In this document: in pieces, positions 1 to 5,677 of the stretch
Position numbering within the stretch: the first letter of the stretch is position 1
Layout of the letters: every line of letters starts with the position of its first letter
Assembly: GCA_021300125.1 (NCBI GenBank)
Contig: JAJTHX010000399.1
Span: forward strand, 1-6,208
Reading direction: 5' to 3'
DNA: 6,208 nucleotides
Source of the DNA: Betaproteobacteria bacterium
GTDB taxonomy: Bacteria > Pseudomonadota > Gammaproteobacteria > Burkholderiales > SG8-41
The notes under the pieces: model-generated
What the model saw: the letters and a program-made list of their open reading frames with translations, nothing else
The model's database searches: none
What the model was told of the DNA's origin: nothing
Made by a program: the position numbers and the translations under genes

Positions 1-90
1 ATGAAGCCGGCCGAACTCGGCCAGTTCCAGAAAAGCGAGCTTGAGAAATGGGCGCGCCTGGCCAAGGCGGCGAATATCGTGCCGGAGTAG
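1..90 (+). CDS. C-terminal end of a Bug-type (tripartite tricarboxylate transporter) solute-binding receptor, partial
   Basis: Frame 1 is open from the first base and stops with TAG at 88-90, giving 29 residues that include ELGQFQKSELEKWARLAKAA and end NIVPE. The pattern of an acidic/aromatic helix, a Lys-Trp pair and a final 'KAANI.PE' is typical of the C-terminus of Bug receptors, periplasmic proteins that bind carboxylates for tripartite tricarboxylate transporters and are greatly expanded in Burkholderiales. The ATG at base 1 is most likely an internal methionine, because the gene should continue ~290 codons to the left. A terminator follows 15 bases after the stop, so this is the end of its transcription unit. 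The family call rests on a short tail only; the ligand cannot be inferred. Confidence 0.65.
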   Translation: MKPAELGQFQKSELEKWARLAKAANIVPE

Positions 91-104
91 ATTTCGGGTG
101 ATGA

Positions 105-130
105 AAAAAGGCGCCCGCGGGCGCCTTTTA
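105..130. terminator. Bidirectional intrinsic terminator between convergent genes
   Basis: The arms GGCGCC (110-115) and GGCGCC (120-125) pair around CGCG and are extended by AAAA (106-109) against TTTT (126-129). On the plus strand the stem is followed by TTTTATT; on the minus strand it is followed by six Ts. It lies between the receptor stop at 90 and the minus-strand oxygenase stop at 148, so it can end transcription from both sides. Confidence 0.9.
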
Positions 131-147
131 TTGTGACCCGGCAAGAA

Positions 148-924
148 TCAGAACGAGAACTTCACCTTGGGCTTCACCTGAATATCGGCATTCATCATGA
201 TCTGCGGCTTGGGCTGCTCGCGCACAAAGATGTCATACAGCAACAGCCAGCGACGGGTATCCGCATCCACTACAGGTTCAACGCCGTGGAAGGAGTTTTC
301 TGTTTTCAGGAACACGAACATCGAGTTAGGCACGAAGGGGTTGGTATGCAGGCGCATGAAACCCTCGTGCGGGTAGTGCGGACCACCGGCACAGGTGAAT
401 GAAGGATCCTTGGGCAGATAGATCGAGGTGCCCATGTGCGCCTGCGACAGGTCTGGAGGCAGGTAAAACAGCACCGTGATGACCTTGCGCGGCGAGTCGG
501 TATGCGGGCCCAGCTTGTAATTGGTGATGTCCTCCACCAGCAGGGACTCGGAATAAAACTCCATGTTCTCGCGGCCGGCGAAGCGCTGCTCGATGAAGGG
601 CCTGAATTTCTGAGACAGCAGAGAGCCGAAGTTCCCCTTGACCACCAGCCAGTTGTGCATTTCGGTCCAGAAGGCCTTCTTCCCGTCCGGCAGCGTGGAC
701 AGGCTTTTCTGGCTCATGTCGAGCACGAACCGCTCCTTGTACCCGGTAACGTTGCGCGCCTTCTCGATCGGTATCATGACAGCCGGATCGGGCAGGTTGC
801 GACGCAGCTCAGCGTAGAAGGAGTCGGGGAATACGTTCTCCAGGTAAAAGTGAGGGTACGGGAACAGGTTAATCTGTGCGTTCCCCACCTTGTAGGCGAG
901 ATGCAGCTCAGCGTCTAAAAACAT
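148..924 (-). CDS. 2-oxoglutarate/Fe(II)-dependent oxygenase (2OG-FeII_Oxy_3-like)
   Basis: A 258-residue protein beginning MFLDAELHLAYKV. The double-stranded beta-helix core of 2OG/Fe(II) dioxygenases is visible: the iron-binding HxD motif is H141-T-D143 (in LGPHTDSPRK), the distal histidine is H213 (NSFHGVEPV), and R224 or R225 (TRRWLLLYDIF) is placed to bind the 2-oxoglutarate carboxylate. Such enzymes couple decarboxylation of 2-oxoglutarate to hydroxylation of a substrate, here in the cytoplasm since there is no signal peptide. I chose the ATG at 924 because GAGGGGG (934-940) sits about ten bases upstream; the frame stays open to 1035 but those extra residues look non-coding. The start lies 17 bases inside the upstream methyltransferase gene, implying one transcript and probable translational coupling. 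The HxD...H...R set is complete, so an active enzyme is likely. The substrate is unknown; a role in modifying a glycan, lipid or peptide jointly with the methyltransferase is inference. Confidence 0.88.
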   Translation of the reverse strand: MFLDAELHLAYKVGNAQINLFPYPHFYLENVFPDSFYAELRRNLPDPAVMIPIEKARNVTGYKERFVLDMSQKSLSTLPDGKKAFWTEMHNWLVVKGNFGSLLSQKFRPFIEQRFAGRENMEFYSESLLVEDITNYKLGPHTDSPRKVITVLFYLPPDLSQAHMGTSIYLPKDPSFTCAGGPHYPHEGFMRLHTNPFVPNSMFVFLKTENSFHGVEPVVDADTRRWLLLYDIFVREQPKPQIMMNADIQVKPKVKFSF

Positions 925-1672
925 ATTCCGCGACCCCCTCGAAAGTACCTGACTTGCGCTCGGCCCTTTGCACCTGCGCCGGATCGTGCTTGAAGCCCAT
1001 GCTGTTGAGTCCATGTACCATTTGCATGTGGTCACGCAGGTTCTGGTTGGTTTCGATCAGCAGTGACTTCATCTCCGGGCGTGCCAGTGTCTTGCGCGCG
1101 CCGGCAATGACCTTGGGCTCGAATCCGTCGACGTCGATCTTGATGTGGTTGGGCACCGGGATCGCGCCGCAATCGACAAAGGCATCGAGCGTGCTGGCAT
1201 AGCAGCCCTGGACAAAGACCGTCCTCAGCGGCTTGTGCTCAAAATCCAGTGCCTCCCCCACGGAGTGGCAGGAGCCGCCGACGCGGAGGTCGGCCATGTG
1301 CAGATCGAACAGGCCTTCGGCATCTGACAAGCCGATGCAATAGGCCTTGACCAGATCCTTGAGCCCGTTGAGCTGGATGTTGCGGTTGAGCAGCGCGTAG
1401 TTCTGCGCCTCCGGCTCGAAGGCATAGACGCGGGTGCGCCGAGTGGCCGCCGCCCAGATGGTGTACATGCCGACGTTGGCGCCGCAATCGACAACGATTT
1501 CGCCGGGCTTGAAGCTGGCGATCCATTCCAGGGTCCAAGGCTCCTTGTCGTAGATCGAATCGACGCGCCAGCGCGTCATCTGGCTCGGCGTGGCGTAGAT
1601 CATGGTCACACCATCATGCACCACTTCGCAGCGCGGATTGAGGCGCTCGTACTCTTCCAGCGTCAGACTCAT
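908..1672 (-). CDS. FkbM family SAM-dependent methyltransferase
   Basis: A 254-residue protein starting MSLTLEEYERLNPR. It has the class I SAM-binding fold: motif I VVDCGANVGMY (60-70), the acidic end of strand 2 in YAFEPEAQN (83-91, E86 expected to hold the SAM ribose), and the FkbM hallmark HIKIDVDGFEPKVIAGA (176-192). FkbM enzymes methylate hydroxyl groups on polyketides, sugars and other small molecules; sequence does not give the acceptor. Start choice: the ATG at 1672 has GGCGGA a few bases upstream. A TTG at 1708 would add 12 residues (total 266) but has no convincing ribosome site, and a TAAAAT box at 1721-1726 would leave it almost no leader. A stop at 1724 rules out anything longer. 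It is the first gene of a two-gene unit with the oxygenase and is divergent from the CoA-transferase. Length and motifs are complete, with no sign of decay. Confidence 0.9.
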   Translation of the reverse strand: MSLTLEEYERLNPRCEVVHDGVTMIYATPSQMTRWRVDSIYDKEPWTLEWIASFKPGEIVVDCGANVGMYTIWAAATRRTRVYAFEPEAQNYALLNRNIQLNGLKDLVKAYCIGLSDAEGLFDLHMADLRVGGSCHSVGEALDFEHKPLRTVFVQGCYASTLDAFVDCGAIPVPNHIKIDVDGFEPKVIAGARKTLARPEMKSLLIETNQNLRDHMQMVHGLNSMGFKHDPAQVQRAERKSGTFEGVAEYVFRR

Positions 1673-1720
1673 GTTTTCCGCCGGCGGGGCCGGACTCTCC
1701 TGTTGCAATTCGTGGCGGGA

Positions 1721-1775
1721 ATTTTAACCCAGCCAGTCCTGCCGGCACGCTAGCCAAGAACAATCGCTGTAAAAT
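1721..1775. promoter_or_regulatory. Divergent promoter region for methyltransferase (-) and CoA-transferase (+)
   Basis: The interval between the two divergent genes has two TAAAAT boxes resembling -10 elements. One reads on the minus strand (1721-1726), about 49 bases before the methyltransferase ATG; the other reads on the plus strand (1770-1775, in TGTAAAAT), about 37 bases before the CoA-transferase GTG. I find no good -35 hexamer for either at 16-18 bases, so these would be weak or activator-dependent promoters. No clear operator repeat is visible. Confidence 0.35.
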
Positions 1776-1811
1776 CCGCGTCACCGAAACACCCCGCCCC
1801 GGAGTCCCATC

Positions 1812-3011
1812 GTGCCGCAACCCCTCGAAAACGTGCGCATCATCGACCTCAGCACGGTCGTCATGGGTCCCTTTGCAACCCAGCTGCTGGGGGACCTCGG
1901 CGCCGACGTGATCAAGGTGGAGGCACCGGACGGCGACATCCTGCGCCACATCGCGCCGATGAAGAATCCGGCAATGGGCCACATCTTCCTGCACCACAAC
2001 CGCAACAAGCGCTCGATCGTGCTCGACCTGAAGAAGCCCGAGGGCCTGGAAGCGCTGCACAAGCTGATCAAGACCGCCGACGTGCTGTTCTACAACGTGC
2101 GGCCGCAGGCGATGAAGCGGCTGAAGCTCTCCTACGAGGACGTGATCAAGATCAAGCCGGACATCGTCTACGTCGGCGCCTACGGTTTCGGCCAGCGCGG
2201 GCCCTATGCCGCGCAGCCCGCCTACGATGATCTGATCCAGGGCATGTCGGCCATTCCGGCGCTGTTCCACGAAGCCGGAGCCTCCGCGCCGCGCTACGTG
2301 CCGCTGGCGATTGCCGACCGCATCACCGGGCTGGCCGCGGTGAACGCCATCACCACCGCCCTGTTCGCCCGCAGCCGCACCGGCAAAGGCCAGTCGGTGG
2401 AGGTGCCGATGTTCGAGACCGTGACCCAGCTGGTGCTGGCCGACCACATGGGCGGCTTCACCTTTGACCCGCCCGACGGCCCCTACGGCTACGCCCGCAT
2501 GCTCGCCGAGCACCGCGCGCCCTACCAGACCCGCGACGGCTACATGTGCGTGCTGATCTACAACGACAAGCACTGGCGCGCCTTTTTCAGGCTGATCGGC
2601 CAGGAGGCGATGTTCGAGAAGGACACGCGCTTCAGCAGCCACGAGGCGCGTTCGCGCAACATCGCCGAGGTCTATGCCTTTGCCGCTGAACAGCTGAAGC
2701 AGAAAACCAACGCCGAATGGGAAGTCCTGCTGCGCGAGGCCGATATCCCCTCGGCGCCGATGAAGGCCGTGGGTGATGTGCTCAACGACCCTCACCTTGA
2801 AGCGGTCGGCTTTTTCAAGCGCACGCAGCATCCCAGCGAAGGGGGCCTGCGCGAGATGACACTGGCCAGCCACTGGCCCGATGCCGGCGCGATGCCGCAC
2901 CGCCCGGCGCCGCGCCTCGGACAGCACAGCGCCGAACTGCTGCGCGAGGCCGGCTACAGCGACGCCGACATCAACAGGCTGGCCGGGGCCGGCGCGACCA
3001 AACTGGCCTAG
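1812..3011 (+). CDS. CaiB/BaiF CoA-transferase family III protein
   Basis: A 399-residue protein of usual family length. Family III CoA-transferases move CoA between carboxylic acids through a covalent aspartyl-CoA intermediate; members act on formyl-CoA/oxalate, carnitine, succinyl-CoA and other acids. Visible signatures are GPFATQLLGDLGADVIKVE (19-37, N-terminal CoA-binding region), NRNKRSIVLDLKKPEG (63-78), GYGFGQRG-like AYGFGQRGPYA (123-133) and the catalytic aspartate D169 in LAIADRITGLAA, at the same number as Asp169 of formyl-CoA transferase. RTGKGQSVEVPMFE (189-202) and the C-terminal DIPSAPMKAVGDVLNDP (311-327) are also typical. The start is GTG, supported by GGAG at 1801-1804 seven bases upstream. 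It is a single-gene unit; its stop is shared with the convergent gene at 3008-3011 and no terminator is seen there. The substrate cannot be assigned; the nearby carboxylate receptor tail fits organic-acid metabolism only loosely. Confidence 0.93.
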   Translation: MPQPLENVRIIDLSTVVMGPFATQLLGDLGADVIKVEAPDGDILRHIAPMKNPAMGHIFLHHNRNKRSIVLDLKKPEGLEALHKLIKTADVLFYNVRPQAMKRLKLSYEDVIKIKPDIVYVGAYGFGQRGPYAAQPAYDDLIQGMSAIPALFHEAGASAPRYVPLAIADRITGLAAVNAITTALFARSRTGKGQSVEVPMFETVTQLVLADHMGGFTFDPPDGPYGYARMLAEHRAPYQTRDGYMCVLIYNDKHWRAFFRLIGQEAMFEKDTRFSSHEARSRNIAEVYAFAAEQLKQKTNAEWEVLLREADIPSAPMKAVGDVLNDPHLEAVGFFKRTQHPSEGGLREMTLASHWPDAGAMPHRPAPRLGQHSAELLREAGYSDADINRLAGAGATKLA

Positions 3012-3547
3012 ACGGGAAACTGCCTGCGGTACTGGATGAACCCGGAACGCTCGGCCACCCGGTCGTAAAGCCGCCGCGCCACCGCATTGCCTTCCTGCGT
3101 CAGCCAGTACACACGCGGCGAACCCGCCGCCTGTGCCCGCACATAGACCGCCACGATCACCTGCTGGTTCTTGCGAAAGGCGGTGCCGCCGGTCTGTGTG
3201 TTTTCAAATCGCGTCACGCACTCGAGGTAGGCGTCGCTCAAGGCTTTCCAGAAACCGTAGCTGCAGGTCCACAAGCGGTTTTCCTGGAATTGCTGCTGGC
3301 GCGAGGTCGCGAAGTAGTCCTGCGCGATCCGCCGCTGGTGGTTTTTCGCCGCACCGTCGAGCAGGTCGATGTTCTCGAACAGGCGGTCGGCCCTGAAGCC
3401 GGCGGTCTCGCGCAGGCTCTCCAGCCACTGCGGGATATCGGCCAGCGCCTTCAGGGGATCGGCCGGCAATTCGTCAATGATCTCCTTGGCCTTGCGCGCA
3501 TCGGCCATCGGATGATCAACCTTGGCCCCGCCCAGAAAATTCAGCAT
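3008..3547 (-). CDS. Chimeric ORF: N-terminus of a conserved betaproteobacterial protein joined to a GNAT C-terminal tail
   Basis: A 179-residue ORF. Residues 1-~115, including DHPMAD (11-16), RLFENIDLLDGAAKNHQRR (55-73) and QFQENRLW (86-93), look like the start of a conserved betaproteobacterial protein that I remember as about 500-600 residues and of unknown function, sometimes labelled molecular chaperone. Residues ~128-179, with RVYWLTQEGNAVARRLYD (145-162) and GFIQYRR (169-175), match the last strand-helix elements of GNAT N-acetyltransferases. The acetyl-CoA-binding R/Q-x-x-G-x-G/A loop that should precede them is absent, so acetyltransferase activity is not expected. The join, near residues 116-127 (about 3167-3202), is in frame. 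The ATG at 3547 is preceded by AGGGGAGA; a GTG at 3562 is less likely. It lies 68 bases downstream of the transporter gene, probably on the same transcript. Both family assignments are from memory. It may be a deletion remnant, a real small protein or an assembly join. Confidence 0.6.
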   Translation of the reverse strand: MLNFLGGAKVDHPMADARKAKEIIDELPADPLKALADIPQWLESLRETAGFRADRLFENIDLLDGAAKNHQRRIAQDYFATSRQQQFQENRLWTCSYGFWKALSDAYLECVTRFENTQTGGTAFRKNQQVIVAVYVRAQAAGSPRVYWLTQEGNAVARRLYDRVAERSGFIQYRRQFPV

Positions 3548-3615
3548 GATTCTCCCCTGCACCCTGCTGTTTCAGCCAGTTCCGCCGCACTGCGACCGCT
3601 GAAAACCCTGCCGGA

Positions 3616-4902
3616 TCACGCGCCGATGGCCCTGAGCCGTCCGCGGCCGGCATCAATGCCGCGCAGCAGGACCAGCCCGGCCACGAAAAAAGTCCCGGTG
3701 ACCAGCATCGCCAGCCGGTGATCGCCACCGCTGATCCAGGACACTGCGCCGTAGGTCAGGGGTCCGAGGATGGACGAACACTTTACCGCGAACCCCCACA
3801 GCCCGAAAAACTCGGCTTCGCGTCCGGGCGGGCTGAGCCAGCCGACCAGCGCACGCCCTGCAGACTGGCTCGAACCCAGGCACAGTCCGACGCCGTTGGC
3901 GGCCAGCCAGAACAATGCCGCGCTGTCGGCACGCCAGGCGAGCAGTACGGTGAGTATCCAGCCGGCAAGGATCAACGCAATCGCGCGCACATGACCAAGC
4001 CGGTCCTGCACGTAGCCGAAAGCCAGTGCACCGATGGCGGCGGTGATGTTGACCACCAGGATCAGTTGCAGCGTATCGCGCAGCGTGAAACCCATCGCCT
4101 GCTGGGCGTAGATCGCGGCGAGTGCGATCACGGTCTGGATGCCGGCCTGGTAGCAGGTCAGGCAGAACAGGAAACGCCGCAGGTCGGGAAAGTCGCGCAT
4201 CACCTGCAGCGCGGTGCCGGCGAGCGCGCGCCAGGACGAGGCCGGCATTTCGGGCCGCGGCTGTGCGCGCTCGCGCAGGAACAGGAAGGTCGGCGTGCTC
4301 GCGAGCACGAACAATCCGGCGGTGATCAGCATCGTCACCGGTACGAACTCGTCGGCGCCTGCGCCGCCGGCCTGGGCCTGGCTGACATAGACCAGGCACA
4401 GCCCCAGCGCAACCAGTCCGCCGAGGTAACCGAGGCCCCAGCCCCAGCCTGAAACGCGGCCCATCGCCTCGCCGCGAGCCAGTTCGGGCAGGAAGGCGGC
4501 AATCAGGTTCTCGCCGGTGCCGAAAAAAAAATTCGACAGCACGATCAGCAGCATGGCCAGCGCCACATCGCCACGGCCGGCCAGCGCCAGCGCCGCGGTG
4601 AACAGCACGCAGCCGGCGGTACTCATCAACAGCAGGTGTTTTTTTGCAGCGTGGCGGTCGGCCCAGGCGCCAAGCGGCGGTGCGGTGACCATGATCAAGG
4701 CATAGGACAGCGCCAGCGCCGAAGTCCAGGCAAAAGTGGCCCAGGGCGCATTACCGGCCACCTCGGCGACGAAATAGGCGCTGAACAGCGCCGTGATCAC
4801 CACCGTGGTGTAGCCGGAATTGGCGAAATCATAGAGGGCCCACGACCAGACCTCTCGCGGCCGCACGCCAGTCGCAAGATCTCCGCCAGGTGCGTTGCTC
4901 AC
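3616..4902 (-). CDS. Major facilitator superfamily transporter, UMF1/Atg22-like
   Basis: A 428-residue integral membrane protein with about twelve hydrophobic spans. They lie roughly at 19-45, 58-78, 90-108, 113-135, 152-174 and 187-209, then, after a polar central loop (210-240), at 242-266, 277-297, 305-322, 327-345, 364-390 and 397-415. The N-terminal motif WSWALYDFANSGYTTVV (19-35) is the hallmark of the UMF1 branch, related to the vacuolar effluxer Atg22. The loop between spans 2 and 3 carries the MFS-type GAWADRHAAKK (78-88). Members are inner-membrane transporters; fungal Atg22 exports amino acids from the vacuole, but bacterial substrates are mostly unknown, so none is assigned. The GTG start at 4902 has GGGAGG just upstream, lying inside the preceding small gene, and shares the bases GTGA with that gene's TGA. 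Translational coupling is therefore likely. Length and topology are complete. Confidence 0.9.
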   Translation of the reverse strand: MSNAPGGDLATGVRPREVWSWALYDFANSGYTTVVITALFSAYFVAEVAGNAPWATFAWTSALALSYALIMVTAPPLGAWADRHAAKKHLLLMSTAGCVLFTAALALAGRGDVALAMLLIVLSNFFFGTGENLIAAFLPELARGEAMGRVSGWGWGLGYLGGLVALGLCLVYVSQAQAGGAGADEFVPVTMLITAGLFVLASTPTFLFLRERAQPRPEMPASSWRALAGTALQVMRDFPDLRRFLFCLTCYQAGIQTVIALAAIYAQQAMGFTLRDTLQLILVVNITAAIGALAFGYVQDRLGHVRAIALILAGWILTVLLAWRADSAALFWLAANGVGLCLGSSQSAGRALVGWLSPPGREAEFFGLWGFAVKCSSILGPLTYGAVSWISGGDHRLAMLVTGTFFVAGLVLLRGIDAGRGRLRAIGA

Positions 4903-5066
4903 GTCCCTCCCGCGGAATCAGCGGCGCGTTTACCCGGAGGCTCGGCGAAGTAGCCGCATCCTCGCGCGGCGGCGCGCAGCAGGTGGCCCAGCCGCGGTCC
5001 GGCCAGGCACAGGATCAATCCGAAAAACACCCACATCACGATCAGCATCAGGCTCATGACAGTCAT
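4899..5066 (-). CDS. Small single-span membrane protein upstream of the transporter
   Basis: A 55-residue ORF starting MTVMSLMLIVMWVFFG. One strongly hydrophobic segment covers about residues 3-22; a short cationic and glycine-rich tail follows (RLGHLLRAAARG, then ending DSAGGT). The likely topology is a single inner-membrane anchor with a cytoplasmic positive tail. I do not recognise a family. The case for a real gene is its TGA overlapping the GTG start of the transporter by four bases (GTGA, 4899-4902), the transporter's ribosome site lying inside its 3' end, and the membrane segment falling exactly in this frame. The frame is open upstream to 5339 but without convincing protein character. 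An ATG at 5057 would give 52 residues. Neither ATG has a strong ribosome site (AAACGGG precedes 5066), so the start is uncertain. It could be a transporter accessory or regulatory peptide, which is inference. Confidence 0.5.
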   Translation of the reverse strand: MTVMSLMLIVMWVFFGLILCLAGPRLGHLLRAAARGCGYFAEPPGKRAADSAGGT

Positions 5067-5337
5067 CCCGTTTAGGTATTGCCGACCGGACTCTTGCAAC
5101 AGCCGTACCAGCAGGCCGCGCCGACGAGCGTGGAGCGTCAAGGCACCAGCGGTCATGCGGCGGAAGCCGGTGTTGAAAACCGGACAAGGCAGCCGAAAAA
5201 CCGGCGTGAGAAATCGCACCGGAAGGGTGAGGCCGCGATGTCTTGGGAAGGCAACAAACATAGCAAAAAAATACAGGGGGTTCCGGCCTGGTTTCAGGGA
5301 CTGTTGGTCCCGGACGACAAAGGCCAACCGAATGAAC

Positions 5338-5363
5338 AATCAAGTCATTGATTTGATTAATAT
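5338..5363 (+). promoter_or_regulatory. Perfect AT-rich palindrome with a -10-like box upstream of the lipoprotein
   Basis: AATCAA (5338-5343), spacer GTCA, TTGATT (5348-5353) form a perfect inverted repeat with six-base arms, overlapping a tandem TTGAT. TAATAT (5358-5363) follows, matching four of six -10 consensus positions, then a run of seven Ts. The patch stands out from the GC-rich surroundings. A transcription-factor operator overlapping a promoter is the simplest reading; no consensus -35 is seen, which would fit an activated or stress-sigma promoter. This is inference. Confidence 0.35.
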
Positions 5364-5391
5364 TTTTTTGGCTTGGGACCTGCCCGCCAGA

Positions 5392-5412
5392 CCAGGAAAT
5401 CATTTCTGGAGG
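5392..5412 (+). promoter_or_regulatory. Lipoprotein ribosome binding site with an overlapping inverted repeat
   Basis: GGAGG at 5408-5412 lies nine bases before the ATG at 5422 and fixes the start. CCAG-G-AAAT (5392-5400) can pair with ATTTCTGG (5402-5409), allowing a bulged G, so the first two bases of the ribosome site fall in the arm. Because the centre is very tight, the real RNA stem would be mainly CCAG/CTGG with an AT-rich loop. Confidence 0.45.
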
Positions 5413-5421
5413 ATTCACCAC

Positions 5422-5652
5422 ATGACCCGAGCCCTTGATTCACGCTTGGGCGCAGCCCTGATCGCCGGGGCCTGGCTGACTCTGGCCGGTTGCTCGACCC
5501 CACCAACCAACGCACAGGTCGGCGCCACTGCCGGTGCCGTCATCGGTGGCGGGGTCGGCTCCGCACTGACCGGCGGCAGCACCGCCGGCACGGTGGCCGG
5601 TGGGGGTGCCGGTGCTGCGGTCGGCCACGAGATCGGCCGCCGCGTGACATAG
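5422..5652 (+). CDS. OsmB-like glycine-zipper lipoprotein
   Basis: A 76-residue protein. Residues 1-23 form a lipoprotein signal peptide: R3 and R8, a hydrophobic core, and the lipobox L-A-G-C with acylated cysteine C24. The mature part (about 53 residues) is almost entirely a glycine-zipper hairpin, VGATAGAVIGGGVGSALTGG (33-52), then a GGSTAG turn and a second zipper stretch ending GHEIGRR. The layout, length and ending closely resemble Escherichia coli OsmB, an osmotically inducible lipoprotein, and the wider glycine-zipper 2TM (Rick_17kDa-type) group. It is predicted to be membrane-anchored in the envelope; residue 25 is serine, not aspartate, so outer-membrane sorting is expected. The exact role is unknown. 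The ATG is set by GGAGG nine bases upstream; the same frame is open further upstream but those residues would bury the signal peptide. It is a single-gene unit with its own terminator. Stress induction as for OsmB is possible but not shown. Confidence 0.88.
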   Translation: MTRALDSRLGAALIAGAWLTLAGCSTPPTNAQVGATAGAVIGGGVGSALTGGSTAGTVAGGGAGAAVGHEIGRRVT

Positions 5653-5677
5653 CGCAATCACAACAGACCCCTGTTTT

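Larger units (their letters stand above)
5067..5421. other. Gene-poor intergenic stretch with inverted repeats
   Basis: These 355 bases between the minus-strand transporter unit and the lipoprotein gene hold no recognisable gene. Inverted repeats seen are CCGGT/ACCGG (5167-5171 and 5179-5183), GCCG/CGGC (5192-5195 and 5202-5205), and GGGAC/GTCCC (5297-5301 and 5307-5311) nested inside GGCCT/AGGCC (5285-5289 and 5321-5325). An AT-rich patch with a perfect palindrome (5338-5369) and a hairpin touching the lipoprotein ribosome site follow. A 37-codon plus-strand ORF (5238-5351) has a plausible ribosome site (GTGAGG, 5227-5232) but codon use unlike its neighbours. The last part must hold the lipoprotein promoter. 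Confidence 0.6.

Noticed and set aside
436..918. 160-residue plus-strand ORF opposite the oxygenase
   Set aside because: Antisense shadow; the minus-strand frame holds the complete HxD...H...R active site.
1614..2927. 437-residue minus-strand ORF opposite the CoA-transferase
   Set aside because: Low-complexity, His/Val/Gly/Arg-rich antisense translation typical of GC-rich DNA; it lies fully opposite a gene with clear family motifs and has no recognisable domain.
3570..3604. TTTCAGC/GCTGAAA inverted repeat between the transporter and the chimeric ORF, considered as a terminator
   Set aside because: Seven-base arms with a 21-base loop and no T-run on the minus strand; co-transcription is more likely.
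3653..4452. Long ORFs in other frames across the transporter gene (minus 3653-4399, plus 3718-4452)
   Set aside because: Arg-, Gln- or Ala-rich shadows of the transporter; no motif, and the transporter frame has twelve spans and the UMF1 signature.
5067..5339. N-terminal extension of the small membrane protein to a TTG at 5339 (146 residues)
   Set aside because: The extra residues have no coherent domain or hydrophobic pattern and extend into the divergent regulatory region; internal ATGs at 5066 or 5057 fit better.
5056..5421. Upstream extension of the lipoprotein frame
   Set aside because: It would place ~120 residues before the signal peptide, whereas GGAGG and the lipobox distance both point to the ATG at 5422.
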